From IMG/VR virus record IMGVR_UViG_3300009146_000018, positions 1 through 47,110 of that record: 47,110 nt of DNA; one strand, given 5' to 3'. Below the pieces are notes generated by a model. The model was not told the origin of the DNA and searched no databases. It saw only the letters and a program-made list of their open reading frames with translations. Shown here piece after piece: positions 34,960 through 42,926 of this stretch (its first letter is position 1; every line of letters begins with the position of its first letter). The position numbers and the translations under genes are program-made. This DNA is from a virus.

Positions 34960-35933
34960 AATAATTCTTGTTTTAGTAAAAATAATAATGCATTTCTAGT
35001 TTTTTCAATACCAAATTTACAAACTGAATCTGAAATATCTTTATCTAGATCAAGTACTACATAAGGAAGATCATATTTCTGTTTATAAGTTTTGGCAGCT
35101 TTAATACCAGCCTCATCATTATCAAAAGCAACACAGATTTTATGATACTTGTTCTTCAGTGTATGCATTACTGTTTCAGGCATCATAGAATTTTCACTAT
35201 CTGGTGCAATTGCTTCAATATTCTTAATACCCAGTTTCATAAAAGACATAACATCTTTTAGAGAAGAAGTTATTAATAAATACTTAGTACTAAAAGTAAG
35301 TTGATCAAGACCTTGAGTATAGTCTTTAAGCTTCAGAAACTTTTTCTCTTTCTGTTTTGGCTGATAAATCTTATACAAAGTACCATCAGTTCTGAAATAA
35401 CCATAAATATACTGTCCTTTAAATGTTAAAGTCTTAGTAGTACCATCAGCTAAATCTTTACTTAGTTCATAATAACCTAATGGACATACATTATATTGTT
35501 TAAGTAAACCAGAACTAATCTCAAAATCAGTCCAGAACTTTACATCTAATGTATTCCAATGCCTCATTTCATAATCAGTAACTTGATATCTGTTCTCTGG
35601 TATATAAGATTTAACAACATGACCATTTTTAGATATATAATCTGTATAGTCATGCATGATTTTTTGTGTAGCAGCACCTCTTGTAGAAAGATTAAACAGC
35701 TGCACAACTAAATCTATACCATCTCCACCTTTGCCAGATGAAAAATCTTTGTATTTATAGTTAGTTTTACCCTCTATATAAACACACATAGAAGGAGTCT
35801 TTTCTTTTACAAAAACAGAATGTATTTTTAAGTCTTGACCATTTAATGATTCAGGTAATGTTAAATAATTTTCAAATACCCATTCTTTAGGTACATCTGC
35901 TAAATCAGATACAATTGTTCTTGTTGAAATCAT
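34956..35933 (-). CDS. DnaG-type primase with TOPRIM domain
   Basis: 325 residues. The C-terminal half carries a TOPRIM fold: YLLITSSLKDVMSF (with Ser where many primases have Glu), then VAFDNDEAG (268-276), supplying the acidic metal ligands D271 and D273. The N-terminal part has KEKTPSMCVYIEG and YKDFSSGKGGDGIDLV, typical of DnaG catalytic cores. No zinc-binding domain is seen at the N terminus, so template recognition may differ from bacterial DnaG. It would make RNA primers for PolB next to the DnaB-type helicase encoded at 38101-39108. Confidence 0.88.
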   Translation of the reverse strand: MISTRTIVSDLADVPKEWVFENYLTLPESLNGQDLKIHSVFVKEKTPSMCVYIEGKTNYKYKDFSSGKGGDGIDLVVQLFNLSTRGAATQKIMHDYTDYISKNGHVVKSYIPENRYQVTDYEMRHWNTLDVKFWTDFEISSGLLKQYNVCPLGYYELSKDLADGTTKTLTFKGQYIYGYFRTDGTLYKIYQPKQKEKKFLKLKDYTQGLDQLTFSTKYLLITSSLKDVMSFMKLGIKNIEAIAPDSENSMMPETVMHTLKNKYHKICVAFDNDEAGIKAAKTYKQKYDLPYVVLDLDKDISDSVCKFGIEKTRNALLFLLKQELL

Positions 35934-35956
35934 AATTGAAAAAGTTTAGAGATAAT

Positions 35957-35982
35957 AAAAGGGGAGACTATTAAGACTCCCC
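35957..35982 (-). terminator. Hairpin between the putative SSB and primase genes
   Basis: Minus strand GGGGAG, mismatch, CT, loop TAAT, AG, mismatch, CTCCCC, then TTTTATT. It lies 24 bases past the putative SSB stop and 24 before the primase start. It probably lets the SSB-like gene be transcribed in excess over the primase. Confidence 0.78.
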
Positions 35983-36005
35983 TTAGTATTATCAAAAGTA
36001 TGTTA

Positions 36006-36692
36006 CTAATCTAACATGAAGTCACTAGAAGATTTACTTGGAATTGATAAATCATCATCTTTGCTTCCAAATTGTTTTACTTCAGCTACTTCCATCTTTT
36101 TAAGATGTTTTTCTTCACTATATGCTACTACTTTACCAGTTGAAATATCACCATAAGAATATTTTCCATTATCTGCTTTTGGTAAATACATATCAAAGTT
36201 TACATAACCTGATTTGCTCATATACTCTTTACCAGCAACACAATAGTTTAAGAATTTATCTTTAATTGGTGCATTTTTACTGAAATTTTTAACAAAATCT
36301 TCAATAGTGTCAAATTTGTTATCTTGTTCTACAAACCAGTTGTTAATACCAAAGGTAGAAGATAAATTCTTTAAGAAGATCATTATAGATCTATCTCTCT
36401 GAATTTTAATACCTGATTTAGTTTCACCATCAGCAAATGCATACTGACTAGCTTTTACTCTACCAATTTGACCTGCATGATGACCTTTACTTGCATCATC
36501 TTTATCAATCATAAAACCTTCAAAACCTTCAATTGGTTCTGTTTCTACATTAAGAACTAAATGATATGCTCCAGGAATGAATGAATATTCATCTAAAGAG
36601 ATACTATTAATTTTCAATGTATGGTTACCTGGTGCAATTGTTTTTGGTAATCCTGAACCACTATTTCCTAAATCTGTTGTACTTAATCCCAT
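36006..36692 (-). CDS. Putative single-stranded DNA-binding protein
   Basis: 228 residues with a beta-rich core (HTLKINSISLDEYSF, YHLVLNVETEPIEGF) and a flexible acidic/Ser-rich end (SKDDDLSIPS to SSSDFMLD). Layout and position between primase and the Sak4-like ATPase fit the SSB of crAss-like phages. The terminator directly downstream suggests high expression, as expected of an SSB. There is no classical OB-fold motif I can point to, so the call rests on composition and context. Confidence 0.65.
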   Translation of the reverse strand: MGLSTTDLGNSGSGLPKTIAPGNHTLKINSISLDEYSFIPGAYHLVLNVETEPIEGFEGFMIDKDDASKGHHAGQIGRVKASQYAFADGETKSGIKIQRDRSIMIFLKNLSSTFGINNWFVEQDNKFDTIEDFVKNFSKNAPIKDKFLNYCVAGKEYMSKSGYVNFDMYLPKADNGKYSYGDISTGKVVAYSEEKHLKKMEVAEVKQFGSKDDDLSIPSKSSSDFMLD

Positions 36693-36712
36693 TTTTCTTA
36701 TTTTTTAAATTA

Positions 36713-37432
36713 TTAAATAAACACTTTTTCCCATGATGTAATTATCTTTCCATCAATTAACTCTGTAATCACTATTTCTTCATTTCTTAAATGCTCAGGT
36801 CTTGCACCACAAGTTACTTCATCATTGGTTTTAAATGATAGAATGGTTTTGTTACCTTTTCTATACATATAACCAATAGCATCAGCATTAGCACAAATTA
36901 GAGATTTTATTTTACCTGTTAGATCTATGTTAGCAGACATAACTAACTCACCTTTATCATCTACCTGTTTATCTTTTATGTGACCAGATAAAATTATAGT
37001 GGGAGCTAAGTTATCAATAAAATCTAAAACTTGAAAAAATGCTTGACGGATATATAAATACCCAGCACCATTTGGTAAGCTTGCAACAGTTTCTCCATCA
37101 AAGTTTTTACCCATAGGCGTGGCTCTGTAAAGTTTTATTGCAAGAGGCATCACCATATCTTCTAATGCTGTTACAGTATCTATAGTAACATACTTATATG
37201 GTTTACCAGCTTCTTTTATTGCATTACCAGTATCAATTAGTTCTTTTAATGAACCAATTTTCATTTTAAGAGCATCTATGTAATCAGCACCATTCTCTAA
37301 ATCCAAAATTAAATTGTTTTCTAAACCAGCATAAGCAGTAGTTTTACCGGTTTTAGGCTTAGAATAAATTACTATTCTCTTAGGATTCTTTCTTGTTGCA
37401 GCTACTTTACTTGTTGGAAGTACTATGCTCAT
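36713..37432 (-). CDS. Sak4-like RecA-fold ATPase (AAA_24)
   Basis: 239 residues. Walker A SKPKTGKTT (24-32), then LENGADYI, Walker B YVTIDTVTAL (about 79-88) and IILSGHIKDK (about 150) are the pattern of phage single-strand annealing ATPases of the Sak4 type. The C-terminal RPEHLRN is also typical. These proteins anneal or exchange single strands with SSB help, and a putative SSB gene lies directly downstream. Overlaps the upstream gene by four bases. Confidence 0.87.
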   Translation of the reverse strand: MSIVLPTSKVAATRKNPKRIVIYSKPKTGKTTAYAGLENNLILDLENGADYIDALKMKIGSLKELIDTGNAIKEAGKPYKYVTIDTVTALEDMVMPLAIKLYRATPMGKNFDGETVASLPNGAGYLYIRQAFFQVLDFIDNLAPTIILSGHIKDKQVDDKGELVMSANIDLTGKIKSLICANADAIGYMYRKGNKTILSFKTNDEVTCGARPEHLRNEEIVITELIDGKIITSWEKVFI

Positions 37433-38091
37433 ATTTGTTTTACTTTTAAGATTAAATCATTTAACCATTGTTTTTTACTTACAGGAGATTTTAACATAAT
37501 GGCCGCAAAGTCTCTAACTGACATACTTTGTAAATCAGAATCATCTTCACTTATTAGTTCAATCTCCTTAGGCTTAATAGCATTAAACTGTTCATCAAAG
37601 TCAGGAAACAAACTTAAACTATTTTGTAGTTTTGGAAGTTCCTCATCTTCTTTCTTAGCTTCTGCTTCAGCTTTCCTTTTTTCATATAGTGCATAAGTTA
37701 TCTCAGTACCATTTGGTAGTACAGCTAGTAATTCTGCCATAGGAACTGTATAAAGATTATAAGGTTCACCTTTATAATTAGTTCCACTCTTTGTTTCATA
37801 TTCTTCAGCATAAAACGGATTATGTCTATACTTAAATAACTGTCTGTCTGTAAAAAATGGTGTTATATCTATAACAGAACCATTAGCATCAGTGACATTA
37901 TCATAAAATTCAAGGTAAATGTCTTCACCTTTACTGAGTTCAGATTCAAAGAACTGAACTTGCCTACCATACTTACCTTTCTGAAAAAAAGCTGTTTTAA
38001 TCAGGAAGAAAGGATCAGATAGCTTAAGCTTTTTGAAAGTTTCTATATGTTTCACATAGAAGTCTTTCTCTTTTTCTTTTCTAATTGTCAT
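37429..38091 (-). CDS. Conserved hypothetical protein of the replication operon
   Basis: 220 residues, beginning MTIRKEKEKDFYVKHIETFK. A central basic helix (YEKRKAEAEAKKEDEEL) is followed by QNSLSLFPDFDEQF (about 161-174), where SLSLF resembles a sliding-clamp binding motif. The end is helical (VRDFAAIMLKSPVSKKQW). It sits between helicase and Sak4-like ATPase with minimal spacing, so a replication or recombination accessory role is likely. Confidence 0.65.
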   Translation of the reverse strand: MTIRKEKEKDFYVKHIETFKKLKLSDPFFLIKTAFFQKGKYGRQVQFFESELSKGEDIYLEFYDNVTDANGSVIDITPFFTDRQLFKYRHNPFYAEEYETKSGTNYKGEPYNLYTVPMAELLAVLPNGTEITYALYEKRKAEAEAKKEDEELPKLQNSLSLFPDFDEQFNAIKPKEIELISEDDSDLQSMSVRDFAAIMLKSPVSKKQWLNDLILKVKQI

Positions 38092-38100
38092 AATTTAGTT

Positions 38101-39108
38101 TTAAATTGAAGAAATCTTTTGTTTAATTGCTTGAGGTGGAGTATCAATTTCTATAATTCTCATAGTTGTTCTATCTAATTTAAAGAAACTGATTCTAGTG
38201 GTACCATTTCTAGACTTTAAGAAGTGAAATACTAACACATCTTCATCTTCAATGATATACTTATCAGGACCATACTGCCTTATCTTTCTTATAGAAGGCT
38301 TATTAATACCCATAACCACATCAGCATGTTGTAATAAAGCATCAGAACCATAGATATCAGAATCTAATACATAATTACCATATACTCCATCCTCTTGTCT
38401 TTTAGGATCATCAATGTTTCTATTTAACTGACTTAGAACAATAAATGCTATTGGATATTTTTTCTTCATCATAGTGAGTGATTCACCAAGACCTCCTAAC
38501 ATCTCAAATTTATCTTTTTGTCCTTTGCCATTCTTAAATAAAGCAGAGTGATCTATTGCAACAAGCATGTTGGAATAAGTACCATCAGATTTTTTGTATT
38601 TCTCCATTTCATAATGAATGGTTGCACACATCTCATCTACAGTACAAGAATCATAAACTACATTAATAAAATCTTTATTTGCACTTGCTTTGTAGTAATC
38701 TACACACTTCTCAAATATAGTTTTATCAACTTGTTTACCTCCTTTACTCATTAATGTATTGTAATCAGACCCCGTACTCAGACTTAATTTTCTTATACCA
38801 CTGGTTTCATCAACCATTTCCATTTGAAACTTCAATACTCTAAACTCTTGATCAGTGTTATATTCTATAATATCACTGATTAATTGTTCCATGAATAAAG
38901 TTTTACCAGTTCCAGGTCTAGCACCTACTACGGTGATAGTTCTCCATTCTAACCCATCACAAAAAGCATCATTAAACTTAGGCCAAGAACTTTTCAGAGA
39001 CCTTAATTGTCCCTGTCTTCTAGCTTTCATTTTATAAAGAGCTTTTTCTAAAGCCTGTCTTTCACTTACAGGCAATAAGGGTCTTGCACCATTAAATAAT
39101 TCAGACAT
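38101..39108 (-). CDS. DnaB-type replicative helicase
   Basis: 335 residues. Walker A GARPGTGKT (62-70), Walker B in MLVAIDHSAL, and FIVLSQLNRNIDD define a RecA-fold SF4 helicase, with DADVVMG-like strand QHADVVMGI further on. It corresponds to the C-terminal motor domain; the N-terminal DnaG-interaction domain of bacterial DnaB is missing or reduced to about 50 residues. It should unwind the fork together with the primase at 34956-35933. Followed by two base-tight genes downstream, preceded by a small membrane-protein ORF. Confidence 0.9.
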   Translation of the reverse strand: MSELFNGARPLLPVSERQALEKALYKMKARRQGQLRSLKSSWPKFNDAFCDGLEWRTITVVGARPGTGKTLFMEQLISDIIEYNTDQEFRVLKFQMEMVDETSGIRKLSLSTGSDYNTLMSKGGKQVDKTIFEKCVDYYKASANKDFINVVYDSCTVDEMCATIHYEMEKYKKSDGTYSNMLVAIDHSALFKNGKGQKDKFEMLGGLGESLTMMKKKYPIAFIVLSQLNRNIDDPKRQEDGVYGNYVLDSDIYGSDALLQHADVVMGINKPSIRKIRQYGPDKYIIEDEDVLVFHFLKSRNGTTRISFFKLDRTTMRIIEIDTPPQAIKQKISSI

Positions 39109-39109
39109 T

Positions 39110-39286
39110 TTATTCTTGTTTAGTTTGTATATCTTTTTTACTTAAAGTATATACAAAATGCATAATGGTTGTAATAAACTCAATACCTAGCCATTTCCAA
39201 AAAGAAAGTTCTATAATAAATTCATTAACAGCTAAATAGCTTATTACTGTTGACATTAATGCAATCAGTATAATCTTTACATTCAT
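39110..39286 (-). CDS. 58-residue membrane protein
   Basis: ATG at 39286-39284, TAA at 39112-39110. Begins MNVKIILIALMSTVISYLAV and has a second hydrophobic segment (about 33-47, WLGIEFITTIMHFVY), then a basic tail KDIQTKQE. The ATG overlaps the upstream stop (TAATG), and the stop lies one base before the helicase start region. It fills the only gap in this operon, so I consider it real. Likely inner-membrane; function unknown. Confidence 0.6.
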   Translation of the reverse strand: MNVKIILIALMSTVISYLAVNEFIIELSFWKWLGIEFITTIMHFVYTLSKKDIQTKQE

Positions 39287-39879
39287 TAAACTACCCTTTC
39301 TTTAAAATAAACTACTTCTCCGTCTGGATTATCTCTAACAATTTCACAATAAGTGGCTAAATCTGATTCATAAGACTTATCTAAGTTTTGTTTTCTGAGG
39401 AAATATTGTGCAGTTCTCATGAACTCATATCTCTTTACCTCATATTCACTTACATATTTCTCTGTTGCAGCAAAAATAGTAACCCAGTCATAGTCATAGG
39501 TCTCAAAAAACCACCTGAATGGTGCTTCTAGATTCTTAGGATTTACTCTGGCATACTTTCCGGAAGATAGTTTCTTATTTGGAAATATTTCTACATAACC
39601 CTCAATGTTCTGTACAAAGGCTGTACCCATCAAGTCTATAGAAGCTTTTTTCTTAGTTTTCTTAAAATAACCGTTTAGTTCTTCAATAAAAATAAGACTT
39701 TTACTAGTTAATTGCAAATTTTCATCCAACCAATTATCAGATATTAATCTAGAAATTTCTAAATCTTTACTAACAAATTTAAATGGAACAATCTTTTCTT
39801 TTATACAGTGTAATACATAATAAGTATTTGGAGTAATTTTCTCCTGGATTAATCTTGCAAATATTTCTGTCATCACCAA
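39286..39879 (-). CDS. Conserved hypothetical protein
   Basis: 197 residues, helical N terminus (IFARLIQEKITPNTYYVLHC) with a winged-helix-like feel (LISDNWLDENLQLTSKSLIF), a basic loop (FKKTKKKASI) and a helical C-terminal half. A DNA-binding role is possible but unproven. It overlaps the glycosylase gene by seven bases. Its position between helicase and UDG suggests replication or repair. Confidence 0.65.
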   Translation of the reverse strand: MVMTEIFARLIQEKITPNTYYVLHCIKEKIVPFKFVSKDLEISRLISDNWLDENLQLTSKSLIFIEELNGYFKKTKKKASIDLMGTAFVQNIEGYVEIFPNKKLSSGKYARVNPKNLEAPFRWFFETYDYDWVTIFAATEKYVSEYEVKRYEFMRTAQYFLRKQNLDKSYESDLATYCEIVRDNPDGEVVYFKERVV

Positions 39880-40586
39880 ATCATTTTTTTGTTATTGTTC
39901 TTTAATAAAATGTCACTTGTTTTTACAAATACTAATTGAGAATCCCAAGCTGTTAAATTATTATATGCTGCACTAGCAGGATGTGTAAGATAAAACTTGT
40001 AGTTATTATCATTAACAGCCTCTGACCATTCTTTAGCTTGTTTACCTAAGTAGATATAAACTAATCCTGTATTATTCCATGTCAAGTAATCAAATAAATA
40101 TGCAAGAAATGGTTTCCAGATATTATAATGTTGTCCCATCTTTCCTATTGTAGTAGTAAGAGCAGTATTCAACAGTAATACACCTTGATTAGACCATCTG
40201 GCTAAATTTACATCTTTACTTTCTTCATGACCATTATATACTGAACGGTTAATCTCTTCTAGTATAAACTTAAGACTTGGTTGTAATTCATTTGTCTTAC
40301 TGCAACTAAATGCAATACCATCTGCAACACCAAACTGTGGATATGGATCTTGACCAACAATAACAATACTTAAATCTTTATAAGAACATTCCTCAAAAGC
40401 TCTAAATATATCTTTTAATGGAGGAGTAAATCTTTTACCATCTAAAGACAATCTTGCTAACTGAGTAATAATATTATCAAAATCTGCACTGTATATAAAT
40501 GACTTAAGTACTCTTCCCCATCCTGATGGTACTAACTTTTCATACAATTTTTCTTTAATTTCTTCTATATCTAGTTTTTGTTTCAT
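39873..40586 (-). CDS. ung: Uracil-DNA glycosylase
   Basis: 237 residues. VGQDPYP (77-83) with the catalytic Asp at 80, GIAFSC, LLLNTALT (137-144) and HPAS (202-205, for the usual HPSP) are the family 1 UDG motifs. The enzyme removes uracil from DNA, starting base-excision repair; in phages it can also support replication. UDG is a usual neighbour of the replication genes in crAss-like phages. It faces the plus-strand gene at 40620 across a 33-base gap. The Ala in the HPxS loop is a minor change. Confidence 0.93.
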   Translation of the reverse strand: MKQKLDIEEIKEKLYEKLVPSGWGRVLKSFIYSADFDNIITQLARLSLDGKRFTPPLKDIFRAFEECSYKDLSIVIVGQDPYPQFGVADGIAFSCSKTNELQPSLKFILEEINRSVYNGHEESKDVNLARWSNQGVLLLNTALTTTIGKMGQHYNIWKPFLAYLFDYLTWNNTGLVYIYLGKQAKEWSEAVNDNNYKFYLTHPASAAYNNLTAWDSQLVFVKTSDILLKNNNKKMIW

Positions 40587-40619
40587 AATTTTATCTAAAA
40601 TAATTTAATAATAACCAAC
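40587..40619. promoter_or_regulatory. Divergent intergenic gap between UDG and the lone plus-strand gene
   Basis: Only 33 bases, all but five A or T, lie between two divergent starts. The gap is too short to hold two full promoters, so the promoter of at least one gene must extend into the other. No inverted repeat is visible in the gap. Confidence 0.35.
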
Positions 40620-40934
40620 ATGGTCAAAGTAAAAGAAATGAAAGAAGATGCAATCATAAGCATCAAAGTAAACAGAAATTTTTATCTAATGGTAAAAGCT
40701 TTATCCTTTAACATTGTAAAGGACATGCATTCCAAAAATCCTGAAGAATCTTATTTAAAGGACTGTGTTACCAAACCTTATAATGAACTTGATGATTTAC
40801 AAAGATCTTTTTACACTACAGCTTTACTTTTAAGTGAAATAGAAACACAATCTAAAGAACAAGAAATGTATGTAGAAAAAGAAGTATTAGAACCTGGTGA
40901 TGAAGGATTTGTAGCACCTGTTATCCAAGATTAA
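40620..40934 (+). CDS. Conserved hypothetical protein on the opposite strand
   Basis: 104 residues, beginning MVKVKEMKEDAIISIKVNRN and ending with an acidic tail (EKEVLEPGDEGFVAPVIQD). Composition is helical, with a pattern like many small phage regulators, but no family is recognised. It is the only plus-strand gene in the minus-strand half. Its last 14 bases overlap the 3' end of the minus-strand gene at 40921. Codon use looks like its neighbours. A regulator needing its own promoter is one idea. Confidence 0.75.
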   Translation: MVKVKEMKEDAIISIKVNRNFYLMVKALSFNIVKDMHSKNPEESYLKDCVTKPYNELDDLQRSFYTTALLLSEIETQSKEQEMYVEKEVLEPGDEGFVAPVIQD

Positions 40935-41295
40935 CATTCATAATTTTTCCAATTTCAATACAAGATTCAATAGCTAATAAAAGTTCATCTTTGCTACAAT
41001 CTCCAAATGATTTACATTCAAGCTGGCCTTCTGCTTCATAACAGAGACCAGCTTGTTCTTTTACAAGTAACTTCATTGCTTCAAAAGTATACCCTGATTC
41101 CTTTGCAAGTTCTCTAATACATGCATGTACTTTATTTATCTGAGCTCTACTATGATCGGCATTTGCAAGATCAATATAGATATCTACTTCCTGACCTTCA
41201 GAAAGTTTTTGAATAAATAATTCATATGCTAATTTATTCTGTGGATTTGAATAAACTAACTTACCATCTTTCTTAATTAATTTACCTGAGAACAT
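40921..41295 (-). CDS. NinB-like recombination protein (tentative)
   Basis: 124 residues. The pattern DLANADHSRAQINKVHACIR, then ELAKESGYTFEAMKLLVKEQ and ECKSFGDCSKDELLLAIESC, recalls the phage NinB-like/Orf helical proteins, but the match is by general shape. NinB-like proteins bind single strands and help RecA-like exchange. The 3' end overlaps the plus-strand gene in opposite direction, and the start overlaps the upstream gene by 14 bases. Confidence 0.5.
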   Translation of the reverse strand: MFSGKLIKKDGKLVYSNPQNKLAYELFIQKLSEGQEVDIYIDLANADHSRAQINKVHACIRELAKESGYTFEAMKLLVKEQAGLCYEAEGQLECKSFGDCSKDELLLAIESCIEIGKIMNVNLG

Positions 41296-41542
41296 TTGTA
41301 CAATTTTTTAATACTTCTAATAAATTTTCAAAGTCATATCTACTTGTTATGTGCATATTAGGCACTTCAAAAGATTTTATGAATACATTACCATCAATCA
41401 TCTCATCATTACTAGATGAATAAAAAGCAATACCTTCCATTAAATCTAATGTATAATAGTAATAATCATATTCATTACCACTTTCTTTAACAAGAACAAC
41501 TTGTTTACTAAAACCTAATTCAATTAAATCTTGTTCAGACAT
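41282..41542 (-). CDS. Small conserved hypothetical protein
   Basis: 86 residues with a Tyr run (YDYYYYTLDLMEGIAFYSSS) and a beta-rich core. The layout LGF-K-V-ES-YDYYYYTL is a pattern seen in small Bacteroidetes phage proteins of unknown function. Overlaps both neighbours (14 and 19 bases). Confidence 0.65.
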   Translation of the reverse strand: MSEQDLIELGFSKQVVLVKESGNEYDYYYYTLDLMEGIAFYSSSNDEMIDGNVFIKSFEVPNMHITSRYDFENLLEVLKNCTNVLR

Positions 41543-41955
41543 ATGCTATTATAATTGTTAAACATATTAAAATTAATAATATTATGAGTGTAATCTTTTA
41601 TAACATCATAATTAGGATCTTCTAAAGACTTAAACTCACCATACTTCTTAACTCTAGCAGTTCTAAAATAATTTATTCCAGTAGCTGCAATATATCTATT
41701 GTCTATATCTTCAGATTCTAATAGTTTAATAAAACTATTCTTTTCTTCTTCAGTAATGAATTTCATCACTGTAAGCAGATTAATTTCTGCTAAGAATATA
41801 AATAGTTTGTAGTTACCTTTATTTTCACCTGTTTTTCTCATATTCCATAGATAAGCAATACTGACATCAACATTTTTACTCATTGCATAATGTTCATCAC
41901 ATATACTTTCTATAAGATTTAATATTTGTTTATTTATCTTTTTTCCCATTGTCAT
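41524..41955 (-). CDS. Hypothetical helical protein with SxDxDN motif
   Basis: 143 residues, helical. SEDIDNRYIAATGI (81-94) is the third case in this window of the SxDxDNxxxA motif, found also at 27478-28797 and 32447-32842. Asn/Lys-rich end (NNYNSICLNKI). Its start lies inside the 32-residue membrane ORF upstream. No function assignable. Confidence 0.65.
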   Translation of the reverse strand: MTMGKKINKQILNLIESICDEHYAMSKNVDVSIAYLWNMRKTGENKGNYKLFIFLAEINLLTVMKFITEEEKNSFIKLLESEDIDNRYIAATGINYFRTARVKKYGEFKSLEDPNYDVIKDYTHNIINFNMFNNYNSICLNKI

Positions 41956-42028
41956 CAGAATTATTTGTTACAATAAGAATAACTAACATAGCAGTGATAA
42001 AAATCAACATTACAATTGCTACCTTCAT
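41930..42028 (-). CDS. 32-residue single-pass membrane micro-protein
   Basis: ATG at 42028-42026, TAA at 41932-41930. The product begins MKVAIVMLIFITAMLVILIV, one clean transmembrane segment, and ends NNSDDNGKKDK. The ATG overlaps the TGA of the gene upstream (ATGA), and the 3' part overlaps the next gene by 26 bases. Clean hydrophobic core and coupling support translation. Likely a bitopic inner-membrane protein of unknown role. Confidence 0.6.
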   Translation of the reverse strand: MKVAIVMLIFITAMLVILIVTNNSDDNGKKDK

Positions 42029-42252
42029 AAATCTAATATTAAATTGTTGTCATTAGTTATTTCTCTAATTTTTTCTCTAATACTTTCTGCAAAAGCAAGT
42101 TCATCATCAGTATGTGCTCCAGAGTATTTAACAATACCTCTTAAGTGTTGATCTAATTCATAAAGAGCAGACCACCATTTCATACCATCAATTGCAAACC
42201 TTAAATCCTGAGATTCTTCTATAGGATCAAATTCTAATATTACCTTAGCCAT
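42025..42252 (-). CDS. Conserved small phage protein (AKVILEFD type)
   Basis: 75 residues from the ATG at 42252 (MAKVILEFDPIEESQDLRFA). I chose this start because the family normally begins MAKV and because it overlaps the stop of the 57-residue ORF by eight bases, the usual coupling here; an in-frame ATG at 42279 would add nine residues. AIDGMKWWSALYELDQHLR and EKIREI are typical of an uncharacterised family common in Bacteroidetes phages. Function unknown. Confidence 0.7.
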   Translation of the reverse strand: MAKVILEFDPIEESQDLRFAIDGMKWWSALYELDQHLRGIVKYSGAHTDDELAFAESIREKIREITNDNNLILDL

Positions 42253-42418
42253 TTCCTTTTTCATGTTTTGTTTGTTCAATATCAGTTAGAATACTTTTTA
42301 ATTTACTATTCATCATAACCAAAGCTCTATGTTTACTTGTTGGAGAAAAACATTCAGCCATTTCAGATATAACTTTATAGTTTGCTTTAAGCACTTTTAA
42401 TTTTGTTTTTGGTTTCAT
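42245..42418 (-). CDS. 57-residue basic hypothetical protein
   Basis: ATG at 42418-42416 and TAA at 42247-42245. Product begins MKPKTKLKVLKANYKVISEM, helical and basic, ending with a charged tail (EQTKHEKGNG). The ATG overlaps the TGA of the zinc-binding gene upstream (ATGA) and its end overlaps the next gene, so it fills the gap exactly. Could be a small DNA- or RNA-binding protein. Confidence 0.6.
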   Translation of the reverse strand: MKPKTKLKVLKANYKVISEMAECFSPTSKHRALVMMNSKLKSILTDIEQTKHEKGNG

Positions 42419-42669
42419 AATTCTCCTTTTTCTTTATACCAGTTAACTAATTCATTTAAATCTGCAAAGTGATTAACTTCAAAATTCTTAATTTCAAAGT
42501 TGTATCTTACATTACTTAGGTCTTTAATAGCTTTTCTAAATTCACACATTTTACATACATATACTACACCTTTCTGACTAGCATTCTTGTATAGTCTATT
42601 GTTAACTGCATATTCAGTAAGCTCTAATTCCATTTTACATGTAAAACATGGTTTAGTCTCCCTCTTCAT
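42415..42669 (-). CDS. Small zinc-binding protein with two CxxC motifs
   Basis: 84 residues. CFTC at 8-11 and CKMC at 39-42 form a four-Cys zinc site, separated by LTEYAVNNRLYK, a pattern known from small HNH-like or zinc-ribbon phage proteins. The second half (FEVNHFADLNELVNWYKEKG) is helical. No catalytic residues for a nuclease are seen. Likely nucleic-acid or protein binding. Confidence 0.65.
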   Translation of the reverse strand: MKRETKPCFTCKMELELTEYAVNNRLYKNASQKGVVYVCKMCEFRKAIKDLSNVRYNFEIKNFEVNHFADLNELVNWYKEKGEL

Positions 42670-42719
42670 TATTAGTTCTAATGTTAGAAGTATTATTTAC
42701 AAGTTTAAACTTTAAAGAT

Positions 42720-42926
42720 TTACAAGTTATTACTTTTTTTGGTTTTTCTTTTATCTGGTTCTCCAGACTCCAGATGTTTTCTTGTTCTTTCTGCTTCTTC
42801 ATACACTTCCCAGTTTAATGTTTTTATACCTATTATTTTTTGTGCTTCTTCTATAGTAATATCTTCAGGTATTTCTCCATCATATATTTCTAACAGCTGC
42901 ATATAAAGTTCTTTCATTCTTCCCAT
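42720..42926 (-). CDS. Small charged hypothetical protein
   Basis: 68 residues, helical (MGRMKELYMQLLEIYDGEIP, EEAQKIIGIKTL), ending in a basic stretch (DKRKTKKSNNL). Overlaps the HTH gene upstream by 13 bases. The 42670-42719 gap before the next gene has no ORF or hairpin I can see. No family recognised. Confidence 0.6.
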   Translation of the reverse strand: MGRMKELYMQLLEIYDGEIPEDITIEEAQKIIGIKTLNWEVYEEAERTRKHLESGEPDKRKTKKSNNL

